DNA of 64,000 nt from Solenopsis invicta (lineage: Eukaryota; Arthropoda; Insecta; Hymenoptera; Formicidae). A program made the position numbers and the translations under genes. Under the pieces are notes generated by a model. That model did not search any database and was not told the DNA's origin. It saw only the letters and a list, made by a program, of their open reading frames with translations. The stretch lies in NCBI RefSeq assembly GCF_016802725.1, contig NC_052668.1, forward strand, positions 27,530,001 through 27,594,000, written 5' to 3'. Positions 47,001-59,312 of this stretch are shown one piece after another (position 1 is the first letter of the stretch; every line of letters begins with the position of its first letter).

Positions 47001-49584
47001 TGAAACATTTTCTTCTAAAATGCAAGGAAACGGAAATATTTAGGGTGATAGATTCAAATAGCTCACCCTGTACAAAAAGGTCGTTAAACTATTTCGATTT
47101 GTTGTTGATCTTATCAACAATTATTTAAATGGAAAAAATTTATTTGTTTTAATTTAATATACTTTCTTTTAATTTGGAAGTTACAAATCCCAAATTGAAA
47201 GAAATAATTACTTTCAACAACAAAAATTCTATTGTCTGAAATATTGTCTAAAAAACAAATAATTTATTATTTCAATGAGAATGTTTCATTGTAACAGGAA
47301 TACGTCTCTTTTTTTAGTAGAAAATTATTTATTTAAAACTAATAAATTTTATTAGTTGAACACACACATACACATATACATAGATTATAGATATATCGAT
47401 TCTCACCTGAAGTCCCAATAGTCCTTCTTCGACATTTTGCTATTTGTATGTTCACGAGAATACGTACTGCCACGCACGTTACCGAGCCACACATCGTACC
47501 CCGCATCCGCCAGAATAAACCCTAAAGAACAATATTAGAATATGTTTGAGGACTCTCAAAATTTAAACAAATAATCAATAAACAGGCTAACGAGAGTCTG
47601 CATGGGTATTGGAGCGCAATAAACAATTAATATTTAAGTAATTATTTATTTATTAAAGAATCAATCAAAACAACGAAAGTTTCGGCTTTCTTTGGAGCCC
47701 TCTTCAGCGTAGATTACGATTAAAAAATGATTTTAGTTGTCATCAGTCAGTTTACGGGGTGTAATCGGGTCACGAACGGTTGCCAAATCCCCAGTGGAAG
47801 CATTGCTCGTGGTAGTGTTGAAGAAATCGACACATTTCTAAACAACCATCGCGTTTTTCTTTTTATAAAAAGTGACCATTATTATAGTCCATAATTTATT
47901 TGTGTGACTCACCCATAAAAACTGACGAAGACTAGCGAAGTCTTGGATAAATTTGTCCATTCGAAACGAAATTCGCCTGTTACAGTATACATTTAAACGC
48001 TCTATAATGCCGCGTGTTTACTGTCTAACGCAGTAATGTATACTGACTAAGTCTTCGTACATCTTACCTAACCGGCAACGAAGAAAGTCAAACGATCGAG
48101 AGTGTACAATAATAAGTACAAACACACATCAATACGACCGTTCGTGACTCGATTATACCCCGTAAACTGACTGATGACGACTAGAATCATTTTTTAATCG
48201 TAATCTACGCTGAAGAAGGCTCTAAAGAGAGCTGAAACGTTTGTTGTTTTGATTGATTCTTTAATGAATAAATAATTAATTGAATATTAATTGTTTATTG
48301 CGCTCCAAAACCCGCGCAAACTTTTATTAGCCTGTTTCTTGATTATTTGTTTAATATGAGAATACAATGACAAAAATAAATATTAATCAATATAGACAAT
48401 AAAACAAATAAAAATTGATTATCATTTAATAAGGATCTATATTCTAGACAATTATGTTTTCTTTAAATTAGTCCAAATACAATATAAAAAAAAGTCAAAT
48501 TTGAATTCTGATATAGTATAAAAATTTTTATGTAATCAATTAAACATTATGTATAGAAAAATATTTCAATATCTTATTTTAAGAAAGTTAATATGTGACT
48601 TGAAATAAAAATAAATTTATGTATACTGTTAATTTATATTACAATTAAAACGCAAAAAAAGTTTTTGTTAACTTTTTATCATTAAAGAGGCAACTTAATA
48701 CTTAAATATGATTGTACAATGTTTAAATTGAATAATAGATACGATTGAATAATGCTTATGCAATAATGTTTTTCCTTATTTAAAAACTTTAATATTTTAA
48801 CAATTTTTTCTTTACCTAAACTATTCTCACGGCCGGAAGTAACAAAAACCGATGAATCGCATAAAATGCCGTGCATCACAAACGCAACAGGTTTTTGTTC
48901 ATTCGAATCGGCAGAAGTTGCTGGTCCTGTTATCCGATGAAGTTCCAAAATGTAACCATCCTCAGTTGTCACTTTGTGCAGTTCACCGTTATATCCGTAT
49001 TTGCTTATTAGTTGCATCTGTTATAAGACGACTGCTTTGTAATTCAATTTTGTTCAATGCGAAAAATGACAAAAAGCTTATACTTATCTATGCGATAAAG
49101 TATAATTAATATTAAACTTAATTTATTAGTATGGAGAACATCCAATTTAACCAACTAATATATAATACACAATAAAAATAAGTTTATAGATATGAAATTA
49201 TTAAAAAAATAATATTTTTCTCATTAAATTGACTACTCTCTAAATCTTGTAGAGCGAAGCATCACTTTAAAAAAGTGAAAATTGAGCTTGCAGTGTTAAA
49301 GCGATTTGCCACTATAGGAATCAAAATTTATTTCTGTTAAATTTGCTTTTTATTAAATACACAAAATGGTGTTAATTGAAAATCAAAGAAATGATTGATT
49401 AAAAATAAAGAATGATTTCACTCACCGTATTAAGCTTTGCATCCTCAGGAGTTTCAGGTAACAATTTCGGGATTTCTAATATCTGATCTGATGGATCCAA
49501 TTTCGGTATTTCTTCTAACACACTCTCCAATGATTGAGCGTTCGTGGATGTCAGGATAGATATGAGAAGTATCGGTAGCAACAT
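41036..49584 (-). CDS. Acid lipase (lipase 3-like), copy C, complete 8-exon gene
   Basis: Exons on the minus strand: 49584..49426, 49017..48816, 47521..47407, 45549..45303, 45207..45049, 43088..43004, 41613..41456, 41191..41036 (TGA). The sum is 1281 nt, or 426 aa. All introns have GT/AG and no exon is disrupted. Signal peptide [16 protein letters not shown]; nucleophile Ser190 (GHSQGT), Asp369 (SENDWLA), His400 (FNHLDF). Exon 6 reads [18 protein letters not shown], matching the family pattern better than copy B. It is highly similar to copy B, so duplication is fairly recent. This is the best-preserved gene in the window. A secreted or lysosomal lipid hydrolase is expected. Confidence 0.93.
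43992..44881. mobile_element. 890-bp MITE with TA target in intron 5 of copy C
   Basis: The ends AGGTACCCGAGCCGAATAAG and (reverse complement) AGGTACTTGAGTCGAATAAA are TIRs of about 27 bp, with TA on both sides. Copy B (about 16520) lacks it. The interior is AT-rich, with the subterminal motif AAGTGGGCCTTA in both orientations, and no frame of note. Confidence 0.85.
46200..47070. mobile_element. 871-bp foldback MITE with TA target in intron 3 of copy C
   Basis: The ends CAGAGTGAGCCATTTGAATC and (reverse complement) CAGGGTGAGCTATTTGAATC continue into inverted arms spanning nearly the whole element (for example TTGGAGGTGTCCTTCACGTG on the right is mirrored at 46345). TA lies at 46198..46199 and 47071..47072. 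Copy B has the uninterrupted TTATACAAAAAGG at about 17788. Confidence 0.88.
47543..48358. mobile_element. 816-bp insertion with inverted arms each bearing a hammerhead-like core
   Basis: The target AGAATA is duplicated at 47537..47542 and 48359..48364, and copy B is unoccupied at about 18287. Arms of about 220 bp are inverted (AAACAAATAATCAATAAACA on the left, mirrored at the right). Each arm contains CTGAAGA, a 5-bp stem and GAAAC (minus strand 47681..47709, plus strand 48210..48240). No protein is encoded. Inverted long terminal arms with this motif recall truncated Penelope-like retroelements with inverted pseudo-LTRs. Confidence 0.6.
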
Positions 49585-49656
49585 GGTTGGTCGACAAGAT
49601 CGTTGCTGGTCGATGAAACAAAGAGAAATAAAATGAGTTTCTTAAACGTACAACTG

Positions 49657-49667
49657 TTATATATATA
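49657..49667 (-). promoter_or_regulatory. TATA box of lipase copy C
   Basis: Minus-strand TATATATAACAGTTG, about 75 bp upstream of the ATG at 49584. The element is conserved in three other places in the array. Confidence 0.72.
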
Positions 49668-49973
49668 CGGTGTTTACATTGTTTATATATGATAAAAATG
49701 TCAGAGTGTCTGAGGCTTTATACAACTTTAGTCAATACCATCTGTTAATTTCTCATTATGTCTGCTTCAGTAATGAATAACGACTGATGTAGTAAGCTGT
49801 AAGAAACATTTTGAAAAGAAATAACAGATATTGCTTTCCAAATGGACCGACTGTTTACTTACGAAGTGATACAATATTTCGTACACCATTCGCACTTGTA
49901 CAGTATACTCAGGTAATCAGTTGACTTTATTTGTCATCATTTTGGCATTAAAATATCGTCAAAGGTCCAATTT

Positions 49974-49981
49974 TGACGTCA
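49974..49981. promoter_or_regulatory. TGACGTCA palindrome upstream of copy C
   Basis: A perfect CRE-type octamer about 390 bp upstream of the start codon. Related TGACGT/ACGTCA half-sites sit at similar distances near 5912..5940 and 7280..7300, while copy B retains only a degraded form near 25600. A regulatory role is speculative. Confidence 0.35.
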
Positions 49982-52283
49982 AAATGACGATAAATGTCAG
50001 CTGGGTATGTGCGCACATTTATAATTCATTGGACAAAAATCCAACGGAAGAATTTAACATCAAAAGTAAGAGTTACCTTTTAATGTTCAAAATAAATTGC
50101 GATGAGTAAAATTATTTGCAATCCTTGCCGACCTGAAAATTGCCAAAACAAATCTGCAATATCAAAAATCGAACTGATTGAGATCCTGATCTAAGATTGT
50201 CTAAAATTAATAAACTGTAATAATGAAAATTCATAAATAATCTGAAACACCTAATGCACGAATATTTATATTTATTGATACAATATATTTTATGTAAATT
50301 TTAAATCAATTTAATATATTTTAGTAAATTTTAAACCAAAAATATAAAAAAACATAAAAGATCGTATAATCGTAGAACGCAATCAAAAAGTAATGATAAA
50401 AAAGAAATAAACGCCCAACAAATGTTTTAATTTCAAAAGTTTTTTTTACACTTGTATAAATATCTCAGTATGTATGACCTTACAATTAGTAATAATTTTT
50501 ATCGAATGCTGTTTTTATGCAATAATTAATCATTTATTAATTTTAAGAATATCTAGATACTAGTTCTAATAACATATAATTGCTGTGTCATGCATGTTTG
50601 TTTTCGAACGTAATTGATGATGCAATTAAACTTTTTTTGCTAAAATATCACGTAAAATATGAGTGCATCATATTAAAAAATGTGAAAAACGATTTCATCT
50701 TACATCAGTGTAAATATTTTACATCGCATATTTTTTTATCGAAATCTCAACTTCCAATTATAATGAAATACAACTTATTTGAGATTAGCTGTGGTCATAT
50801 ATAATTTTATAATTTTATAATTTTATAATTGTAGTCACTCTTACAAATGCTTCAATGTTATCGTTGAGGAAAAATTAACTCAAAATTGAGCAAACAAACT
50901 CGATTGAAAACATTCGATTATTTTAGCATGATCTTTATGTGTAAAATTGTCCGTACAAACACACAAGTTTTTAATTTAGTACGTATTTATTTACATTTAT
51001 TTACTGCAATTAATGTCAGCGCCGGAGATAAAAAGAAAGTGATTGTGAAAGATTCAACACATAGATGGCAATATCTTAATTTTAAGTTTGTATTACACGT
51101 TTTATTATTTTTGAATGAGATTGTTTAAGGAATTATGTACACCTAGAGGTACCAAAATCCTATATTCATGAAATTTTTTCTACGAACGGAGTATCAAATC
51201 AGGATTTGTACTAATAGTTTATATATAGTTTTATTTGTAAAATGTAATTTTTTATTGTTAAAAAATATCAAAAATATCAAAAATATCAAAAAATTGAAGA
51301 GATATCGCCGTTGGCATCAGATATATTAGTTGCTGTAGTTTGCGGTACCCATTGTAAAATCTATATGGTTTATACAAATAACAAAACTGCAGTATATTCT
51401 TAAAATATATTGTTTAATCTAGTTTTTGTCGTAGCTGATTTTAAAAATTCACGTTTATTGCAGAATGGCGCTTATCTATATTTAAAAGTCCGAATGATCA
51501 TCAAAAATTGAAACGGCTTCTTAGTTGTTGAAAAAAAACTAAGATCTTAAAAAAATCATTATAAAAAAAACTGCGTATTTTCATGCTGAATAAATAGAAA
51601 AATATCCGAATTTGATCTATTCATTTTGGAGCCATCTCACTGGGAGTCATCTTTCTGGGAGTTCGTTCAAAAGAAAGTTTTTTGTTGAATGGTGAGATCC
51701 GGCCCCGAGAAAGAAAGGCTGAAAAATAGAGAAACGATCTTTGTGACGATTCGTGTGATAGTTCGAATTTTAGGTTAAGTACTATTGTTTCGCACAAATT
51801 TTTAAAAATCCGAACGTAAAGTTCCTGATAAAAAATTATACAAAATTCTATACCAAAATCCTAGTACTGGACCATTTCTTAATTTTAGTAATTAAATTTA
51901 TATGACTAAGAAAAAAATGTTTTACAAAAAAATAATTATTTCTATAAGAAAATATACATTTCTACGAAAAAAATAGTAATTAATATTAATGTTAAATTTC
52001 TATTTTACTAGAATTTTGTACTTATTCATAGATATTTTTTTTCGTCAAAGTAAGGAATTTAGAAATGTGTAGAATGATATAATTTGTAGCTTGTTTATTG
52101 TAGTTTGATGTAATTTCATCAAAAAATTCTACTACAAATATACAAAAATTTACAAAAGTTTTGAACAATGTTTCAATTTTAGCATTTTCATGTAGATTTT
52201 TGTAACATTTCTTAAATTTGTGTACGTAAAATTTTGTAAATTTATTTTCCACTAGGTAAAAGCTGATAGAAATGACAATGCAC

Positions 52284-52930
52284 ATGGCTGCAATTTTATT
52301 ACTTTATTATGAAGAGCATAAGGTTTTGGAGCCGCATAATCAACTAATGAGACTTACCCGAAGAATACTTCAAAATGTATCAGACTCTCTTTTTAACTTT
52401 GATAATGAATTTCGAAAGATGTGCAGGTAAATTTTGTATTTAAAATCCTTAATAATGGTAAAAATTTATATTACAGCATAATTCTATATGCTTTTTATAA
52501 ATTTTAGACTGACAAAGGGTACAACTCAAATGCTGATTCAAGAATTAACTCTATTTACACATCAGATATTACGAAGAATTGCAATATCTCATAAATTACA
52601 ATAAATTACAATATACTTTCAATTTTTAATTTTTTTTAATGCCATTAAATTCCAAATGATTCCTCAATTTAATATGTTATTTTATTTAGATACTGGCACA
52701 ATTAAATTTCTTTGCAGCAGGATTCTATCAAGAATTGGCCCAGAATTTTTGACGTGCATGTCACAATCATCATTAAGCCGTGAGAAGTGAACCATCTCAC
52801 CTAAGTTACAGAATTGATCCCCGGGTGTTGCCTTCCAATCAGGCAGCGTTTGTATTACGACATAAATCTCTCTGAAAATGCTGTTTATCCTAAACAAATA
52901 GGATGTACAAAATATCAAAAAATAAAGAAT
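52284..52930 (+). pseudogene. PIF/Harbinger transposase remnant (5' portion)
   Basis: ATG at 52284 opens 47 codons ending in FRKMC, with donor AG|GTAAAT at 52426. After acceptor TTTTAG the next part (52508 on) reads LTKGTTQMLIQELTLFTHQ, and a third part after TTTAG (52690 on) reads ILAQLNFFAAGFYQ. This order is the conserved N-terminal region of Harbinger nucleases (RLSKxT...LI..L ... LA.L.FFA.G.YQ). Frame breaks follow: TGA at 52750, FLTCMSQSSLSR in another frame, then fragments like FPSNQAAF near 52840. There is no catalytic DDE region. The homologous end sequence also occurs at 3049..3445. Confidence 0.65.
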
Positions 52931-53285
52931 ACAAGAGCTATGCACTTGTATCTTGCTTGTACTCCATCCTTTACTTTCGCTCTACATTTACATAATCAAT
53001 GAAATTATCATGAAATTATCATTATGCCTTTTACATTTCCTACAGTAATCATTTTACGTAGATCGTGATACACGATCGAGCTACTTTTACATGAAAAAAT
53101 CAATTTAACTCACGATATTTCCGTTAATATAAACAATAAACAACTGAAATCACAACACAATACTAATATAGCATGAAGGCACATAACATCTAGAATGGTT
53201 GTGAGCGAACTATCTTTAATCCTTCTATTTCTTCTTTACTTCTGTAACGTAGTACATCCCAGCGCAGCGTAAATACCAACTTTAC
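52931..53285 (+). mobile_element. 3' terminal part of the Harbinger-derived element
   Basis: Shares about 350 bp (reverse complement) with 3049..3410 and ends in GTAAATACCAACTTTACC, the mirror of the GGGTAAAGTCGGTATTTAC end there. The left end of this element could not be located. Confidence 0.5.
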
Positions 53286-54521
53286 CTTATGTATAATATT
53301 ATATTGAAAAAATTAATGTATTACATGTTTGGTTACATATTTGCTATGCATGTGCTGAATCGAAAAAAAATTACGTTACCAATTTGCAGACACGTGATTG
53401 CTTATACATGCAATCAAGGACAAAACAAAAGTAAACGGTTAGCATCATTAGTATGTTATGATATCAACAATATGACAGAAATATGATAGCAAAAATAATC
53501 CATTATTCCTCTTGAGCAACATAATAAAAACATAACGGCAACAAAATCTGTATAATGATTTATGTATATTGCTGCGTATACGTCTTCAAATTATAAAGGT
53601 TTTTAATTATAGTTTGTTGTTCACAAATTGTTAACAATAAGAAACTGTCACCTACGAGCAGTATGCACTGTCAACAGATAAACGCTGCAGAATTTCTTAT
53701 AAATGAAAACCATACAATATACAATAAAAGGCATAGCGTTAAGAGAGTTTTGACAAGGATAAGGTAACTCCAGTATTTTCGCCACATCTAACAAAAACTT
53801 AATTAATTTAAGTCTATTATATTTGAGGAAAATAAACTGTATCAATAAAAACTTTACTGTCTACTATAAAAGAAATTAGAAATGCATAATATTTCTTATT
53901 TTTGGAAAAGAACTTTAAAAACCCTTGCATTTTGCCATATTTCAAAAGTGGTGGAATCCAGTTACTTATGATTATATGACCATATGTAATACATAATGGT
54001 GCAAATATCATAGAGTTTTCCATATTTACTATTAGTATAGCTATTTTTGCCATAATGTAATATAAATTTTGATATAGCATCGAAATTATACGTAGACGCT
54101 TTCTTTTCTATTATGATTTACATTTTCAATCCATTTTTACTTAATAATTTTTCAAATTTAAAGAAACTTATTTTCTTTTTATTATTAAATATGTTATATG
54201 ATGACGCAAAAAAAGCTAATAATAAGTGATAAATAAGAATTTTAAGGTAGAATGCGGAAATAAATCGTATGATAAAATGAAGGAATAGGAATTTATAAGG
54301 ATAAGTACAAAAACCAAAATAGATATTACATTGCAAACAGATAAAATACTTTATAAGGACATAAAACATTAACAAGGGATTAATAACTAAAATCAATGTA
54401 CATTGAATTACATTAAACGCAAACGTTGATCTAAAGATAAAATACATTTGTCAACGAGAAAGGCAAATTCTGTGGATTAATCATCGCAGGAATTCCGAGG
54501 AACAGCTGCTGACATTTCATT
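53286..54521. other. 3' flank of lipase copy D
   Basis: Duplicated spacer homologous to 33150..33800 and 34120..41035 (minus insertions). It lacks the ~430 bp that contain the cysteine-rich frame. Near 54265 it holds the empty site that matches the Gypsy target. No gene was seen. Confidence 0.6.
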
Positions 54522-56133
54522 TTAACGTTTTTTATTCATTTGATTGAGTATCGGATCGTATAAATACTTCATCACATCCTTAGCCCATATATAGTCGAGA
54601 TGATTAAATTTCTTGTCCGCTACTAAGGTTTTACTGGCAAGATTGCCCAGCTCGTTGCTCAACTTATCCACATCCTAGAAAAATTATAATATAAATAAAA
54701 ATGTTCACAAAAATGTAAATCTACAATTTTATTTGATACTTTAATGCTAACGTCAATAAAAGAAACTCTAGATTTTATACAAAGCGTGACAAGGCGTCAA
54801 ACAAAGATCATTTTGATGCTTAAATTTAGTATTAGAACATTAAATAAAAAGACTTTAATAGCTCAAAAGGAGGATAAATAGTCAAACATCAAAGATTGAA
54901 AAAGATATTTAAGATATAAATAAATCGTTACATATAGAAAAATACAAACCTCAGTATTTGCTAACCAATCGTTTTCACTGTAATATAGATGAACCGGTAC
55001 TGTGATCTTGGGCAAATCATAATTTGGTGGAGCAAGTGAGTTGTATTTTTTTATATTATCAAGTTCATAATCATAATGTTGAAACCTTCCCGATGAGATC
55101 ATCATTCCTGTTAATAGATTTGATAGTGTTATTACGAAAATGTTTGAGAAATTAAAATATAATATATATCACAGGTAGATTTTTACAATGCATATGCCAT
55201 AGTCAGATCTTTTGCAATTACTTTGACGCTAAAAATTGTTTATGTCTGGTATTCAGCCTATTCTTATTTTAAGACCATCTTAAATAATGCCTAAAGATGC
55301 TAATACAGTTTTTAATTAATTAGATTTTAAGATAATATTGTACTTAAAATGCTCTTAAATAAAAAACCGACTAAATACTAGTTATGTAATAAAAAATATT
55401 TAATATTTAATTAAATTAATTGGACGACCATATATGTGGGTTATTTAATAAGTTTCAATCCTGAACATGAAGATATTACGATCACTGTTGTAAAATGTAA
55501 AGTTGCATTTTTTAAATAGTTGCTTTCAAATTTTTATGTGCGACGTTTATAAAAAGAATCTTGTAGTCGGTCATCACTAATTTTCATAAAATTATAATAT
55601 ATAAGTATGTATTATTTATTCAAACATTTATTACAGTAAAGCAGTAAATTGCAATATTTATTCTCAAGAAAAAAAGGATAAAAAAAGTATAAAAAAACAG
55701 AAATGAAAAGAGTAAAAAAATGTTAGCGGCTAGCGCTAAACACGTTAATTGTTACACTTGGGGTTTCAGGTTCGTTTCACAAGGATAAGACTTTTTTCCA
55801 TTTAAATCTTGTATTTTTGAATTGTCATGTAGAATTTTTAATTCGTTTTTAATTATTTAATATAAAATGTTATTTTTGTAAAAATTATAAGGAATTTTAA
55901 AACGCTTTTCTATTATTAATTAAATTAAAATTTTTCATGAACACAAAAAATATATTATGGTCATATATGTATGTATGTGCATATGGACTAACAAAAAAAT
56001 GTGGAGGTTATTTTTTTCTATCGTCATTACATGCGTTTATTTAGGTAAACACTTTTTTGTAAAATCAACACATTACGAAATATTTCAACGACTATATCTT
56101 AGCAACTATTCATCGGATAAGGCTAAAAAGAAA

Positions 56134-56931
56134 TCATCTTAAAGATAATTTTATAAGCTTTAATTGTTCCTACATTTTTTGCTTTAGACAAATCAGAAAT
56201 AATATATTTATATAAACGTACTGAAATGACACGTAATTTTGTCCGACATGCCATTTGTAAATAAAGCCAATTTGGATAAAACAAACTAAGCAGATGACTT
56301 TAAAACACTTCTAAATATCGGTCACGGCTATCCTTTTTCCGCCTAACAATCAGTAAATAGTTGTAAAAAGCATGCAAAGTGAAGCAATTGAAACAGGAAA
56401 ATACATGGGCACATAATTTTGTCCGAAGTGCCATTTCTAAATAATTTGGATAAAACAGACTAATCAGATGGCTTTAAAACACTTCTAAATATCGGTCACG
56501 ACTATCTTTTTTTCGCCTAGCAGTCAGTAAATAGTCGTAAAAAGCACGTAAAGTGACGTCTATTCAGACAGGAAAACACACGGATAGCTATTAAAAGGAG
56601 TGAAAAATGTACTTTTATGTATAAAATTCAAAGAAATTTTAGTCGCGGTCCATTTTTACGAATTTGGTAAATACGAGACAAGTCATGTTTTTACAATGAA
56701 ACACATAATAACAAAATGACATGCACGATAACATTTAATCGTCAATCTGTTACGTTTCACGTGTATTAGTTCTAATTTTGTCCGCGACGAAATGTCGCTA
56801 CCATCAACGCGGAGTTCTCGGCTGAGGAGTCAGGAGCTAAAGTCATCTTAAAGATAATTTTATAAGCTTTAATTGTTCCTACATTTTTTGCTTTAGACAA
56901 ATCAGAAATAATATATTTATATAAACGTACT
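56134..56931. repeat. Segment flanked by 89-bp direct repeats, with ~180-bp tandem units
   Basis: 56134..56222 and 56843..56931 are essentially identical direct repeats (TCATCTTAAAG...AAACGTACT). Between them, two units about 180 bp apart start with TAATTTTGTCCGACATGCC (56232) and TAATTTTGTCCGAAGTGCC (56412). It lies in intron 6 of copy D. The flank duplication is far longer than a usual target duplication. No coding frame. Confidence 0.8.
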
Positions 56932-58795
56932 CAGAAACACATATAGTAAAAGTTTTTTCAATGTTAACTCAGTAATTATTAGCCGTATAGAAATCAAATC
57001 AATAATCAAAATGCTGAAAATTTAATAACTTTTTATTTTGATAATAGTTATTTTTGGCACAGGAGTAATATATAAGATATTTCCAATATATTTACGATGA
57101 AATGAAATTCAATGTAAATTTAAATGCTTTTAAAATATATCTTCAAAACTATTAATCATATATAACATTAAATAAAAAAAACCATTTTGCAGATAATTTG
57201 TATACTCTTTCGATTTCTTTCTGTACGTTCTGTACGTTTTGTACGTAGAAGCAGCCAAATGGAATATACACGGAAAAAAACAAATTGTAACTAAAGTAAG
57301 AAGTTTTTGAACAAATCTATCTCGGTAACTAATTGTTCGTACGAGATTCGTAAAAAAAAATTAAACTGTGGAGAATTGTATTAGCTTTATTTTTTATCTA
57401 AACGTTAATTTTTATAAAATAACTAGTTTTTGAGAAATAAACAAAAAACCAAATTTTTCAAAATAGCGCAGTTCGCCATGATTCTACAAATAAGATCATT
57501 TGGTATATTTAAAGATATTACAAGCCTTTATACAAAAATTTAGCTTTTCAGCAATTATTTCATTTATTTCGTTAAAAATGCCTAATTTTATTGGGTTAAA
57601 CACAGTTCTTCTCTTGTTAGATATCTTTATAGTATTATTTATGACACTGTAACACGTCTGTCTAACTTACGGTCACATGTCAGTAAAGTGTCATAATAGT
57701 CATATAGGGTCAAAAAATATAGGGTCAAAATAAAAATAATTATTAAACGTTGTTTAAATAGTGTAAAATGTTAATTAATTTCATGGCATATTAAATCTTA
57801 AACTGATCATAGCAAAAAGTTATTCAACTAATAGAAACGTAAAAAATAATTTTTTTAGTTAAAAAGTCATAACATTTTAGAAGAGAGAAGTCGAATATTA
57901 AAATAATAACATACAATAAACTTAGCCGAAACTTTTGTTAGCATCAAATAGATTCCAGTAACTGTTAAGGGTTAATATAAGTTTATTAATATAAAGTTAC
58001 CAGACTTGATGAGTTGTCCATAGTGTAGAAATTGCTTCCCAGACGCACTAGTAGGATAATGTCCTAAGATTGCTGGTAAACGTTCCTAATGACAGTATTG
58101 TAAACATAAATGTAATAAATAACAATAGTTAAGATAATATTAAAAATAAATATTTAATTAAAATACTAATTCCTAGTTAATGCCTAAAGTTGATATTGCG
58201 AAACAATATATATTGCACAATTAATTTATTAATATAATTGAGAGTACTGTAAGTCTCGGTCTACAATAGATGTAGTAAACCTTAAGTCGTAGTAAAATAA
58301 AATCTTTACAGCTTTAATATAGATTAAGCTAATAAGAATAATAAAATTTGTTAAAAAAATGAAAAAAAAACTTTTATTAACACTAAGGATTAATCATACT
58401 TTCTTTCTGATTATATAAGCAGTATACTGCCGTAATTTTTGCAACATCAGAAAACCTTTTTTATATAATGATTACGTTTATCTTATATATGAGGACGCAT
58501 CTTAAGATATTTATGCAACCATTTTCAATCTTAAAATTTCGTCAATATGCAGACAATATGCTGACATTTGTCTATCTGGGTTATATTTTGGGGTTATACA
58601 GCCCCAATTTAGCGCCATAATAATTTTATAGTTAAATTAAAAATAGCTACATCGCGCTTAAATAGTACACATATTTAGCACCAAATCAGGCGAAGCGTCG
58701 CCTCTCTGTCTTTGGGCGCTTTTTAGTTTTCCACTCTCGCCCCCAAATAGAAAGAAAGAAGCCGATTCAGTGCCTAGACTGGCCCATGATGTAAT

Positions 58796-58918
58796 TTCCA
58801 CATGAGATATTCGTCTTATTTAAGATTATCTTAAGTACCATCTTAAGATGTCATCAGAATGTCGTATTAGCATCATAAGCCTATTAAGTTATCTAAGATG
58901 GTCTTGAAATAAGAACCG
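58796..58918. mobile_element. Short inverted-repeat sequence (possible MITE)
   Basis: CTTATTTAAGATTATCTTAA and the mirror ...TAAGATGGTCTTGAAATAAG bound about 120 bp. A related sequence TTCTTATTTTAAGACCATCTTAA lies at about 55268. It lies in intron 5 of copy D. Confidence 0.4.
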
Positions 58919-59068
58919 ACCGGCACACACCTAATTCTATATGAAAATTTTATACGAAAATTTATCTGTATGTATACGTGCAATATTGATGTAGAAGTAT
59001 ATAATGATGTACCGATATTTCGTAAATCGTACGTATGTATTAAGGTCATTTTACAATGGCAATAGTAG

Positions 59069-59312
59069 TAGTGGATTAAGGAATAAGCATTAGACGTAGA
59101 CTATAAAATTAAAGCGTTCTTATGTCCGAATGTCCTTAACGACGTGTGATAAAAATTATAATGAGTCAATCGCATTAGTTTTCTTATTATTACTGAGCTC
59201 TCATTAGCTGAGAGTAAGAATAGATCGTAGGAAATGGCTTTCACCTAGAGACCCTCTAATAAAGAATCTCTAGCTTTCACGCATTTCACTTATTCTGACA
59301 TTACTCCTTAAT
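59069..59312. mobile_element. ~245-bp inverted-repeat sequence (possible MITE)
   Basis: The ends GGATTAAGGAATAAGCATTAG and (reverse complement) GGATTAAGGAGTAATGTCAG match over about 20 bp. AT-rich interior with a small AGCTCTCATTAGCTGAGAG hairpin. It lies in intron 5 of copy D. Confidence 0.45.

Larger units (their letters stand above)
49585..52283. other. 5' flank of copy C and duplicated spacer
   Basis: 49585..51130 matches the 5' flank of copy B. 51180..51620 matches 26810..26855 plus 31921..32330, which gives the empty site for the pogo-like element. 51625..52283 has no counterpart in the other spacers and no frame I can identify. Confidence 0.6.

Noticed and set aside
55262..58918. Possible 3.6-kb element bounded by TTAAGACCATCTTA sequences in opposite orientation
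   Set aside because: It would contain lipase exon 6. The two ends are better read as separate short MITE-like sequences.
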